From: Baylisascaris procyonis
Lineage: Eukaryota; Nematoda; Chromadorea; Rhabditida; Ascarididae
Assembly (NCBI GenBank): GCA_037389465.1
Contig: JAZARR010000153.1
Coordinates: 3,829,001 to 3,893,000 of the forward strand
Reading direction: 5' to 3'
DNA length: 64,000 nt
The position numbers were made by a program, and so were the translations under genes. The notes under the pieces are model-generated. The model did no database searches. It had not been told where the DNA came from and worked only from the letters and a program-made list of their open reading frames with translations. How positions within the stretch are numbered: the first letter of the stretch is position 1; the number at the start of each line of letters is the position of its first letter. Below are positions 34,201-45,326 of the stretch, piece by piece.

Positions 34201-35204
34201 ATATGGTTGCAATTTTTGGAGCGTTCCATCGCTGCGGTGGCGTCGCATATTACTTTCATAAAGGCTTAGGAATATTTTTATCTTTCACCCTTCTCTCCAC
34301 ATACATACTATAAACGGCGATATTATCTCACACATAAGCGGGATTGCACTCAACTATTGCTGAGTTAATTATCTGGCAAGCAACAAATTTACATAACTTT
34401 AGTGATGCTTACTGAGTAGTCCCTCTTGGTCGATCGTTACAACTGATGGCAAAAAGCGTGGAACGCATTGATGGTTAAGTAATATATGGCGATTAACTTT
34501 TGCTAATCCATCAAAATTTGCGAAATACCAGAATGGATTTTGCATAAATACTTAAATATAATATCAATTTTCAACAAATCGATTAGCTGATGGATTCTGC
34601 TTTTAGTGGGCATCAAAAGTGCAAAAGAAATTACCACTGCACTCACCATTAGAGCTCGTGTGGATAACACACACACAAATTCGGCTATCTTTTCGACCTT
34701 CTCTTAATCTTGTCAATGAATGAAATGAGGGCAACAAGTCTGTTAAAATTTGAAGCCACTATCACTAGAATAAAGAAAGTTTCAAATAGCAAATAGCTTC
34801 ATAGAAATCCTTTCATTGAAAGAGCATCACGGTCTTGATGCAAAAAAAAAGGAAAATTCTCGCTCTGATATGTTAACACCGAATATTGTGTCACACATTT
34901 CTTTCAGGTCGCATCTTAAAATCGCTGTGGGATCTAACTAGCCATTTACAGCAATAAAGCACTGTCCCACTTACTTCCCCTTATAGGGTGATTCACATTT
35001 TATGTTATTTGCAGTTCACCAAACCAGATGATGCCTATTGCACAACATTTGATGACCCGCTTCGAACAGAAGTACGGTGCGCCATGGCACTGCGTCGTCA
35101 GTGATGGTCAGCTTGGCTTCTACGTGCGTTACGACCCAGCTGGTCATATATACTTTGCTATCGGTTCAACGACTATCTTTCTCTTCAGAAACCAGAATCC
35201 CTGA
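31295..35204 (+). CDS. Gene 3: proline-rich head fused to a single LC8 dynein light chain domain
   Basis: Two exons: 31295-32253 and 35015-35204 (stop TGA). They join to 383 codons (382 aa) across a 2761-bp phase-2 intron with donor GTGAGT and acceptor TTTGCAG. Residues about 20-285 are low-complexity and rich in P, E, Q and H, with many imperfect units of the form QPEPHHP, and are probably disordered. The single LC8 domain (about 293-382) runs from VQIIATGMNPEMQQYA through PWHCVVSDGQLGFYVRYD to IFLFRNQNP. It is split at the same codon as in genes 1 and 2. The sequence TTTTCAAG lies shortly before ATG and may be an acceptor. AATAAA at 35382 is a good polyadenylation candidate. The partner and location are unknown; the repetitive head could present LC8-binding or other protein-binding motifs, which is inference. 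Confidence 0.85.
32254..35014 (+). other. Intron of gene 3
   Basis: AT-rich, with no coding support. Between about 33120 and 33210 there are several copies of a CAATTTATGCAAAAA-like motif, and TGCAAA-type words recur from 32990 onward. No LC8 half-domain or mobile element was recognised inside. Confidence 0.7.
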
Positions 35205-38200
35205 GCCAATCGTTTTGTCTTAAAAAAGGATTTGAAGGAATACTCGCTTCTACTATACTAATCTTTCCATTCATCCGTGTTCTATTCGTATAAGCTTCGA
35301 GGGAATTTTACCTAAAGCGAAGCAGATAAGCGTGAAACAGTAGCCTCAACACGGCTGATCTATTTGCATGAATGTATGATAAATAAAACGTTACAATTTC
35401 TGTGGTTGATCGTACCATTTGAAACCAATAAGACACACTGTATTACAGTAGCAAAAAGCCTCCTACCTCAAATGAAAAGAGCTGCGAAAATGAGAAAAGG
35501 GCTCAGGTTCCCTCCTTCTTGCCTCACATGGATGATCACCACTTGGTGAAAAAATGTCACGAGTAGTTCTCGGTTCACGAAATCTGGTGAAAGATGACTT
35601 CTGTCGCCGTACATTTTTCTTCACTGTAATGGAATTCAGGCCATGAATTCCATGGAGCACAAGCAACAAGAGCGCAATAGGTATTTCAACGACGAAGGTT
35701 GTTGAGGGGAAGAATGGCAGGAGGTTAGGCCACAAATGACTAGAATAGATGCCCAGAAAATTTACTTCCCCAAATGTACTGAAAGTTTACTTTCCTAAAT
35801 GCCGCAGAAAGTCGTGCGTTATTGAGCCTCGCATGCGCAAAAGTGATTTTTCGAAGCTGAAAGAGCTGCAGCATATTTCTTTTCCTTCTGAGGTGAAAGA
35901 TTGATATTTATATTGACATAAAAATCTACACTCACGTCGATTTCTTTGTAGTACTTAGAGGTAGGAAAAACGCTTATACAACTGGGAAACTTGGCCTGAA
36001 GGCTTTTTTTATTTTGCTAAGAAAGTAAAAATAGAAGCATTAAATAAAGAACGAGCACCTCGTTTTGCAAAGATTATGCTTTACCTCGATCCATTGCAAG
36101 TGCCATTCCCAGCTAAGAAATTTGTTGTCGTGTATTTTGGTCGAACGGATGCGACAAAGAGGCGAGAAAAGCTGCTTGTGCATAGTAAATGCTTTTGTTT
36201 GATCAGCAACATTCAGTGCTTGATATAAGAATTGTATGCAAGAGTGATTCGCCAATAATGAGTGAATAATAATCATCACCATAGCAGCCCCATAAGGTGC
36301 CGTCCATTGAGTTTTATTTCGTGAAACCCTTTTGTTTTTCAATGGATTTGTTAATCACCTTTATTTCGAAGCTCTCAGGGGATCAGCGGGGTGAAAAAAA
36401 TTCAAACTGTTTACCATCAAATCTATCGTTAACGCTGCCTTATGAGCTGCTAAACGATCAATAGTCTGTGGTAAAAGTTGTTGAAAATTATAAGATCAAA
36501 ATCTACTTATTTATTCCACAGTTTATCTATTCATAGACTCCATTACTTAATCATTCACTATTGTAGTGATTTCCAATGCGCAATTATATGCGACTCGTTG
36601 AATTATAACACAACATATTGCATATAACACATTGTCAATATGAATCGATTCGAATCGATAACACTCAGTGGAGAAACATCTTTCCAAATTAATTCAATAT
36701 TATTTTTATTTGCAAATTCATTTATTCGCAAGTTGAATGAAAGGAATTAAATAATGTGGAATCCCGTTAATCGTTATTTCCGGAAATTCGTTATTTCATC
36801 CCATATGTAATTTATCATTAACCGACTAATAATTTATATGAAAACTCACTTTGTGGCACTGCCATCACTAAATTGTGGACTAGATGACGAAGTGGGGTAT
36901 AAATTTTGGTATAATTATCCGCGGCATTCGATGAAATAAATGCTCATTTATGGATGTATCATTTTTCCGAAGCTACTAATGATGCATCAATGTGTCGAAG
37001 AAATCATGCTGAATGCAACCACAGTATGGAAGCTTGACCCAGGTGCTCATGCAAAACGAGAAAGAAAATTTCACAGTGTTTTCCATGCCTTGAAGATTAA
37101 ATATAAGACGAAAGATCATTTAATGAAAATTTTTCTCTTTCTTTTCAAAATCTGCATTTCCTCTCTACTTATATTACTGCTAATCTCTCCTCATCATTGT
37201 AAACCTTGCATACCAATTTTGTGCTTTTTTTTGCAAAAAGGAGCTCACTTGCATCTTTATAAGTACTTCAATTTTTTGACCCTCTCGGTGGTAGCTTAAA
37301 TTTGAATTTTGATATATACATACACAAATCTCGACACGCGAAAGCCCCAAAGACTCATTAACTTCTTTATTATTTTTGGATCAGCATAATTACGCATCTG
37401 TCTTAGCGATCATATCAAGAGCATCAATTTTCTAACGAAGAAGGCATCGTCTTTCGATGCGGCACTTTTTTATTAGTTCATGTGGAAATTGCCGGAAAAC
37501 TTTCAAACGAGAAATAAGAACGATTGCAAAGATTCGAAATAAATTAAACCCTAATAAATGCCTTCTTCACGAAAATCCTCGAATATTCTTCTCTATCAAA
37601 TTGCACGTTTTACGCAATTTTTGCAATCGCACATTGCACATGTATCCTAGTTCTTTGCTCAATTTGATTTTCGATTGATCTATGCGAGTTCAAAAAGACA
37701 ATTCGTTTTTTTTCGTATATTGAAAGCCTTGACGGCTGCTGATTGCAGCAATGCCAGACTTCGTTTTATCTCTGCACACTATTCCAAAGATATATGTCTC
37801 GTCCGGTACTAAAGCAGATATTTCCCTTTCCTTACATCCGATCACCACAATATATCAATGTGATCGCAGAAATGTTTTTTTTTTTTTAAATAAACTGTGT
37901 GGCGTGCCTCTCAGATATCTGATGTCACATAGAAGCAGATGAAATTGGGCTTATGTTTGTGCTATATGAGATAACTCAACGTATAGTTGGCTTGCTCAGC
38001 CGATTTATTGCACTAGAATAAAATAATACATTCCACTGCACTAAAAATTTCATTGAAAGTCTTTGGCACTCGTAAAAAAGAAAATATCTGTTCAACATTC
38101 ACTGCAAAACACATTGAAGCGAAAAAGAATTGACATATGAAGAGTAATGAATGAAAAATTAGCATATACGCATTAAATAACTTTGAATTGACATTAGAAA

Positions 38201-39250
38201 TATTCAAATTGTGGTGGTATTAAGTTTTCGAGCATTGCAACTGCGTAGTGGTTTTACGTAGATGTGCGGTTGAGTTGAACCTCCTTGTAGACTATCAACA
38301 ATTTTCACTTCTGCAATCCAGCTGCGTGGGTACATTGCGCTCTCATGCACTGAAGCCTTCAATTATATGTGCATTAAAAGCGCCCTCGCAGGTAACTCAA
38401 TAGGCGTCTTATAGCACACTCTCTGTAACATATGTGACATTTATGCAGCAATTTCTTTGTCGGCTGCAAGAAAGAGAGTATCAAAAAATAACGAAGACAT
38501 CTGTTGCAACAAATGCCTTCTTTGTTAGGCTCTAACAGACCGCCCAATGCAAAAAATACGTCCCTGCAGATGTCTGAAGTCGTTCTTCCATGCAAACAAA
38601 TCTCGTGAAAGTCTTTGAGAAACGAACCAGAGTGCCCGATCAAGAAATAAAGAAGCATTTATTTGATTTTAATGGATATGGACATGGATGAATGATGTTA
38701 TGTTAAATGTTGCAAAAAACAGAGTTATATGATCATTCGTTACGAGTGCTCCGTAAGAAAATTTTAGGTTAACATCATAATACGGCAATATTTACTCTTC
38801 ACAGCCATATTGTCATTCATACGGTGATAAACGATACCCGTGCGATGATAAGATTATCAATTCATGCATTATCAGTCAATCACTTCGTTCATTTCTTATT
38901 AATTCGTCCACTACTACAAAGTCATAAAAGTATGCACCAGCAGTAATGAAGAAGGCTTGGCACGAACATAAAAGAATTAGTGCAGAAAAATTTTATCGAT
39001 TCAAAAGCGCACATTCAAGATCACTACAACACTCATTATTGCACCTTGTCTGAAATTAGCACAATTTGATGGAAGACTGCAATTGGGAGTTTGAAAAAAT
39101 TAATACAGTAGATGCTTTCTGATTTTCACTGGGCCTGTGATGCTGACAAACATCTCATAGTTCATTTTATTTCGGTACATTTGTTCATATAGAGGCTTTA
39201 ATAAAGCTTATTTTTGGTCGCCAGCTTAGTAAGTGATAAAGGTTAGTCAC
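35205..39250. other. Spacer downstream of the LC8 cluster
   Basis: No supported gene. The longest plus-strand frame (36940-37299, 119 codons) has a hydrophobic middle but no signal, splice or family evidence. A minus-strand frame at 38374-38658 contains the cysteine pair HKCHIC, which loosely recalls a zinc finger but lacks the paired histidines. The region may include downstream introns of the minus-strand gene that starts at 39490. Confidence 0.4.
35382..35387 (+). terminator. Likely polyadenylation signal of gene 3
   Basis: Canonical AATAAA 178 bp after the gene 3 stop codon, a normal distance for a nematode 3' UTR. Confidence 0.5.
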
Positions 39251-39490
39251 CTGATTGCTAATCGAATCGTCCCAACCACTGTCACCATCGTACTCATCAT
39301 CAGCTAGTAACGTTGTCCCATTGTTTGGGCCACAAGATGCGACTGGACTCAGGTCTGAAACGGTTTCAGCTGTGAAATGAGTATCACATTTTATAGCTAG
39401 CCGTCCTCTACGTTTTTTTGGCTTTAGGCCGGTGAAGGCTTCTTTGCTTTTCAGGTTATATTCTTCCGAATTGATAGCATCAGAGGTCAT
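39251..39490 (-). CDS. Probable first coding exon of an acidic nuclear-type protein, function unknown
   Basis: Eighty in-frame codons start at ATG (39490) and end at donor CAG/GTGACT, phase 0. An in-frame TAA lies six bases upstream of the ATG. A nematode-type acceptor (AAATTCAG) ends seven bases upstream, so this reads as the start of a coding region that is trans-spliced or preceded by a 5' UTR exon. The peptide contains a basic patch, GLKPKKRRGRLA, which could be a nuclear-localisation or AT-hook-like segment. An acidic stretch, DDEYDGDSGWDD, follows. I do not recognise a family and found no downstream exon. A chance ORF is possible. Confidence 0.4.
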
Positions 39491-39822
39491 CTTTTATCTG
39501 AATTTGAGGTAATTTTCTGGGTCACAATGAGTGGGTTACTTTCCATTCGCTTAGGATTCTAGTTGGCTGGTGATCTCAAAAGCCGCCTGACGTTGCTTTC
39601 ATCCTTCATGGTTGCACCCATGGAAAACGAGCAAATGATATTATAAGGCAGAAATTATTGTGGTTTTCATTCCAAGTATTTCATATCATATGGTAACAGT
39701 TGTCGCTGGAATCGAAATTGAAATGGAGTTGCCTATATTTTCTCTCCGAAATACTGCATGCACTGTTTTTAGCTGCGTTTCGCTTTTCGATATATAGATC
39801 TACGGATACTCGATGAGCTGTT

Positions 39823-40008
39823 TTATCTCATTTGAAACAACATAAGATTACTAAGCAAAATTGACGAACTCGTCGAAAGTGTTGAACCACCAAGCATTTC
39901 AAAACCATATTCACTCGACCAATTATCACATGTTCCACCATGCGATGTCAAAGGATGCCATACAGGTGAGACGCTAGTCGGCTCTGCAAACTTTTCAGTA
40001 GTGCACAT
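39823..40008 (-). CDS. Possible terminal exon upstream of the 39.4-kb gene, unknown product
   Basis: An open frame (core VSPVWHPLTSHGGTCDNW, then SEYGFEMLGGSTLSTSSS) ends at a stop 333 bp upstream of the next minus-strand start. A TTTGCAG acceptor-like site lies inside its 5' end (about 39985). The Ser/Gly/Thr-rich composition is protein-like but matches nothing I know. If both this and the 39.4-kb exon are real, the spacing would suit a nematode operon. Confidence 0.22.
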   Translation of the reverse strand: MCTTEKFAEPTSVSPVWHPLTSHGGTCDNWSSEYGFEMLGGSTLSTSSSILLSNLMLFQMR

Positions 40009-43000
40009 AGAAAGTTTAGTAAATAACGCCTTATTGTGGACTGCTAAAACAGTGAGTTATGCTTGGAAACGAATTTTGAAAATTTAAAGTGAAATGTGAG
40101 AAAGTTGGAGTGGATTTCTTACTGAAGTTTTTTCTGGAAGTATCGAAAAACGCTCACGGCTTTTTCTTTTCTTTCAAATGAATGGCTTCAAGCCGATAGA
40201 CTGAACGTGCTATTGGAATCTATTCCTCATCTATCATTTGCAAGCCCTCCGCTTTCTGCATACAACTCTTAGTGCATCGAGGGCGAGGTGAATAGTTTAG
40301 TGGGTGTAGATCGCCTTACGGCTCAGTGGCAATGGAAATTTTCTCCGTAGACAATATTTTCAGACCTTTTTGTCGGTCCGTGAATTTCGAACAAAAATTT
40401 CTTTCTCTCAGCTGTCGAAGTCGACTTTTCCAACCCACAATGCGGATATCGTAGTTTTCGAGCGCTTAAATGAACCAATCACTCAGCCCAAAGCATCACA
40501 ACCATGAAATATGAAATTGAAGTTTATGAAGTTTAATTTCAAAGAACTATGACTGATGAGCGATATCACTTGCTTCTTTTTAAGTGCTTCTGCGAATTTC
40601 TATTATTGGAATATATTTTATGGTAGTCATTTCTACGCGTATGTAACTGCTTGTCTGTCTCTCCTATCGTTTCAGTGGGAGAACCACTGATGCTACAGCA
40701 TAAAAATTTGCTAAGTATAATCTGCATTATGCTGAAGTACAATTATACTAAAATTGATATATGAGTTTGGAGAACGTTTGCTCGCACAAAAGGGTTTCAA
40801 ATCTGCTTTTGCAACAGACTGAATTCCCATTTCAAACTGATTTGGAGCTAAAATAAGTGGAAAAATTGCCACAGGCATGCTGCGTAGCCCTGCATGCTGC
40901 ACATTTAAACGAAAATTGGCTGCATATGACAACAAAATTACGGGAGTCAATCAGCGCCTTCACTGTGTAGCTGATCACACCTATTACGGTATATATGTCA
41001 GAAGTCTCCACTCCGACGCCATTGAAACTAGCGGCCGAAAATGTGGTGGAGACATAGGGAGCGCATTGCACGGTCTCACATTTTCATCCACCAACGTGAC
41101 AAGCAGTTCAACGCATATCACATTTGCCAACTAATGAACAAATGCAGAAACGTGCCAAAAATATGTTGGCACAGCACAATTCTAGACACTGTATTCCGCC
41201 GTGCAAACCAGCCCACTTTGTAATATGCCCACAGTTAGTAAAACACGTGGAAAAATACGTTCATCTTTTTGCGATGAGCATTATGGCAGTCATAAAAAGC
41301 CCACAAAAACCTCTCATAAAATATAAACTATATTTATAACCTGACTGGTTAAGAATGAGATTCGGCCAGCGTGAAATGCATGCATTTATTTTAGTTTATT
41401 CGAATCCGCTGGAAATGGATGAAGCAGCCTGGAAGGCTACCCATGTTGTTCGCTACTATTAACGATTTTCACAACGCCAGGCTGAGCGGTTCCATAGTTG
41501 AAACTACAGCAGACACAGACAGACGTCTTCATACGCGCATAAATAGGCAAATGCATGGCGTTGCACGGAATACTTTAGGAACACAAATTTGCATAGGTTT
41601 TGAATAAAATCATAGTTTTGTAGATCTATATAACATATGTTATGTGAACACATTAGGAAAATTATAATTATTACGCGTTCCTATACGTCTTTGCTATTTT
41701 CTTTCACAAAAAGCAAACAAGAGCAACGTCATGCATACGCGCATAAAGAAGAAATCCTGCGCGCGGATCCTCGTGAACTCCGAATACTAATTATTACTCG
41801 TTAATTCTTCAGATTGTTTGCCTGGGATAACTGTAGAACTCGTTTTCTGTCCGAGCGTCTGACGTAATTTTTTGCTTGTTTGTATCTCTTCCTCGCGTTC
41901 AGAATCCAAAAAAGGACCGCAGAAGAGTAAAGCAAAACTTCTGGTCACAAACCATGTTCAATGAAATCTCGTTTATCGATCACTCGTCGAAGCAAAGTGG
42001 TCGGTCTTTGCGTTGTGGCGGCTGCATTGCCATTTGTTGTAGCTGGCTTGAAAATCAGGCGCTGTTGATTACCCGTATTGTCGACCCGCCGCGCACCACA
42101 CTTACAGCACTCATCTACCATACATTTTCGCACCCTTGCAGCATGAAACCTGCATTTGCAATTAAAATTTGGGACAATAAATAATCGAAGGGACTGAGAC
42201 TGATACTTAGCCGAGGGGACTAAAACTGCTACTATGTTCTGGATTCATTAAGTTTTAGACTGCGGTTCAAAGAATCGCTTTCCACAGGTTACATGGTGAC
42301 TTCGAAGTCTGCCATTCTGTTTATGGGTGCAACTTTTAATAGTACCGCGCACATTTCGAGCAGAAGCAGAAATGTAATCGAATACTGTAACTCACTAAGC
42401 GGAAAAAAATGAAAATGAAACACATCCTCGCTCCTTTTTAACAAGGCAATATATCTGTCTAAACCGTGCTATATCCGAAATAGAACAGCTTGAACACAAA
42501 CTAATAAGAACAATAAAGATATCATGCTTGTTAGTGGGGACGATTCAGAATTACGATGAGTTGAATTAGAAAAACGTTGGGTACAGTTTTGGGAACAACG
42601 TTTGCAACCTTGGAAGATGTTTAGTATACTTTTGAAGGACGCTGGATATAATTTTGCTCATAGATTCGTTTGGTCAGCACATATCAACACTGATGGCTAA
42701 GCATAATTTTGTTAATGTTGTTCTCATGAGATTGCTCCAAATAAGAACAAGAAACGTGCTGAGGCATCGTCTGAAACCTACATAAAAACTTCACGATACT
42801 CCGTATTGAAAATCAAATAAATGAGGCAGTTGACGGAAGAATTGAAAATAACGAGGAAATTGCTGCCATCAGTAAGAAAGTTGAGCAGAAGTGTATCAGG
42901 CTCGAAGAACGTCTCGATCACGTTAACGATCAGTGCCTAAAATCGCGCTTTGATTAAGTTAATATCCGTCTATTTTGACAAAGTGGACAAATTTATTCAA

Positions 43001-45326
43001 TTTGCAATTTTTTCACCAACGTCACGCTGCCTTCAACTTATGTAAGCTAAGAAAACATGATTTTTCACCAAATGCAAGGCTGTGCTTGTTGGATTTAATT
43101 ATAATAGATCAGTACCTGTGTTCATACATGCGTACGCATGCCTGTTTGCCTAGTAATACCAGCTCCGTATAATTCATGCTGAGGTAGCCAAAGCAGGCAC
43201 GTAGGGTATACAATAACATGATTTTCTGTACCACGTTTCTGTACTCGAATGAACTTTTAAGTATTTGAGGGTTTCATAAAGAACCCACATGTTTGCAACC
43301 GGTTGTGCAGCATCACACCAATAGGATCATAAACAGATCGGGAGGTACGGAGAAGAACTAGCAATATGTAAGATTTTGCAGTTCCACTAATCGGGCTAAT
43401 TTTGTAACTAACCCTGTCGCTCATATAATCCTTCCGCAAAATTTCGCTTTTTTTTCCAGCCCGACTGGTGTAAAATGCAACCCGTTTCGGGCGCAGTCAA
43501 GTGACTCTAACTTCATTCGTTGTTGATGGATTGTTGAAATGTTGGTAGAGAATGTGGCGCATGATGAATATCATGCCCATCAAATTTAACGAAACCATTA
43601 TGAATTGCTCTCGTGCTGAAACTACAGAACAGCGGAATTGACATACATACGTGCATACATACGGGCTGATGCTTCCACAATGTGCACCACAAATGCAAAT
43701 TTGTGATAGCACAAGAAAACGAATCTCTTTCCGATGACTTGTAGGATTGTTCGCAGTGACTGAAATCTGGGACGCGGTATGCCGCAGATTCTTTTCGAGA
43801 TGCAGTTGATTGGTCAGATGATCGGAATAGAAAACTACATGCCGTAGCAATTCTCCTCCACACAGGCGGTTTTTTACTCGTCACGCGCATTTATTTTGCA
43901 TTCGTGAGATGCCTTGCTGTCATGTCGTTTGGGTGTGTAGTTGTAGCAGTTCCCCTATGGCGCATTCCCGCACTCATATACTTATATGAGGTGCATGAAT
44001 GCGCAAAAACTTCACAATTACAACGGTAAGAAGGGCGATAAAAGACCATTTTCCATCTCACAAGAATCATGCAATAGAGATTATTACCAAACGTATATAA
44101 GCGAAAAGTTTCATGAAATCTCTGCAACAATTCCTTTTCATGTTAGCGTGAAGTTTATGACCAGAATTTTGGGAATTCAGTATCGGAATTTGTTACCAGA
44201 ATTCAAAAATATGAAGTATGATTATTGACAATCAAAGAAAATACCAATGTGTTGCAACAGAGAAAGAGTACGACGACCATAATCATTGTAATCGTATCAT
44301 CAGCACTGCCCCCTCCAGCACTTAGTTGCTTGCTCAACGCTTGCTTCGTTGTTGCACCCATTATGGCATGCGTTGAAGTCCTTGTTGAGCCTAAATAAAA
44401 TCTGCTATCGAATACTACACAGTCATATTGTGAACATCGTGTAGTTGTTTAGGCCGTTTAGCTATTCATGAACATTATTCTTCTGGTAGATAGAAATTGA
44501 GATTTTATACCACGCTTTGCAATTTACCGTCATTTGTATACAAAGCATATAATCCCTAAAATTAATATGCGTCAGCTATATAATGATTTCATAAGATGAA
44601 TAGTTTCTATGTTTCTTACCCTTGAGCAACTCAAGTTAATAGAAGCAGATGGGCATCCCTCACAACTATGCGGCATTTATAATCGCACATTTAGCCTAAG
44701 GCGGCAAGAGCTGCTGTATTTGTGATCTATAGAAGACTGCAGCTTTTAAAAAGTGTAAAAAGGAAAGTTTCAGGCGACTCCATAATGACCAAAGAAAAAA
44801 TCGTTTCAAAGAAACTCTCAGCCTACTAATTCACAAAAGCAATAATTATGTGTTCGAAACAAGAAGTATAAAGGTGTTAACGGAAAAACCTGTATCATCG
44901 CCAGGTGAGATTTTCCCTTCGAGTGTTGGCATCGAATTCAATGAAGCATCCGCCGATATGCTACAAATAAGAAAAGGCTCTTTAAAAATTTAATCGAAAT
45001 TGAACAAATAACTATTCAATCAAGAGGAGTTAAAGCACCAAGTTTCTTCTCAAAGAAGACAACTCACATCATCGAAATTACCGAGGTGTTTTTCAGTTCT
45101 CTCAGTCTCACTTCAATTGGGCGTAAACTCATTTCACTCTATCAAACCTCCTCATCAAGTTAAAGTATTTGGCGATGAAAAATCATATTTCATTGGACAT
45201 TCCTTTTAACATAAATGAGAAAACCATAGAAGAATAACTAGCACTTTTTTGCAAATTTTTGATGAAATGCAGGAAAAAAATGAAATATAAAAGAAAAAAT
45301 CAATCAAAGAATCAATCAAAATGCAC
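40009..45326. other. Mostly non-coding stretch, with weak coding-like fragments
   Basis: No gene can be supported. Plus-strand open blocks without start codons occur around 42400-42957 (coiled-coil-like) and 44608-45210, but both fall within chance expectation. The part below 45326 may contain the missing TM6-TM7 exons of the minus-strand GPCR. A candidate 39-bp exon at 45068-45106 (RELKNTSVISM, resembling an ICL3-to-TM6 junction) fits in phase but has a poor acceptor. Confidence 0.4.

Noticed and set aside
38374..38463. Cysteine pair HKCHIC resembling a C2H2 zinc finger on the minus strand
   Set aside because: The required histidine pair is absent at normal spacing.
44608..45210. Plus-strand open blocks that read as protein-like
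   Set aside because: They overlap the likely intron of the minus-strand GPCR and need frameshifts and stop read-through to join; chance is sufficient.
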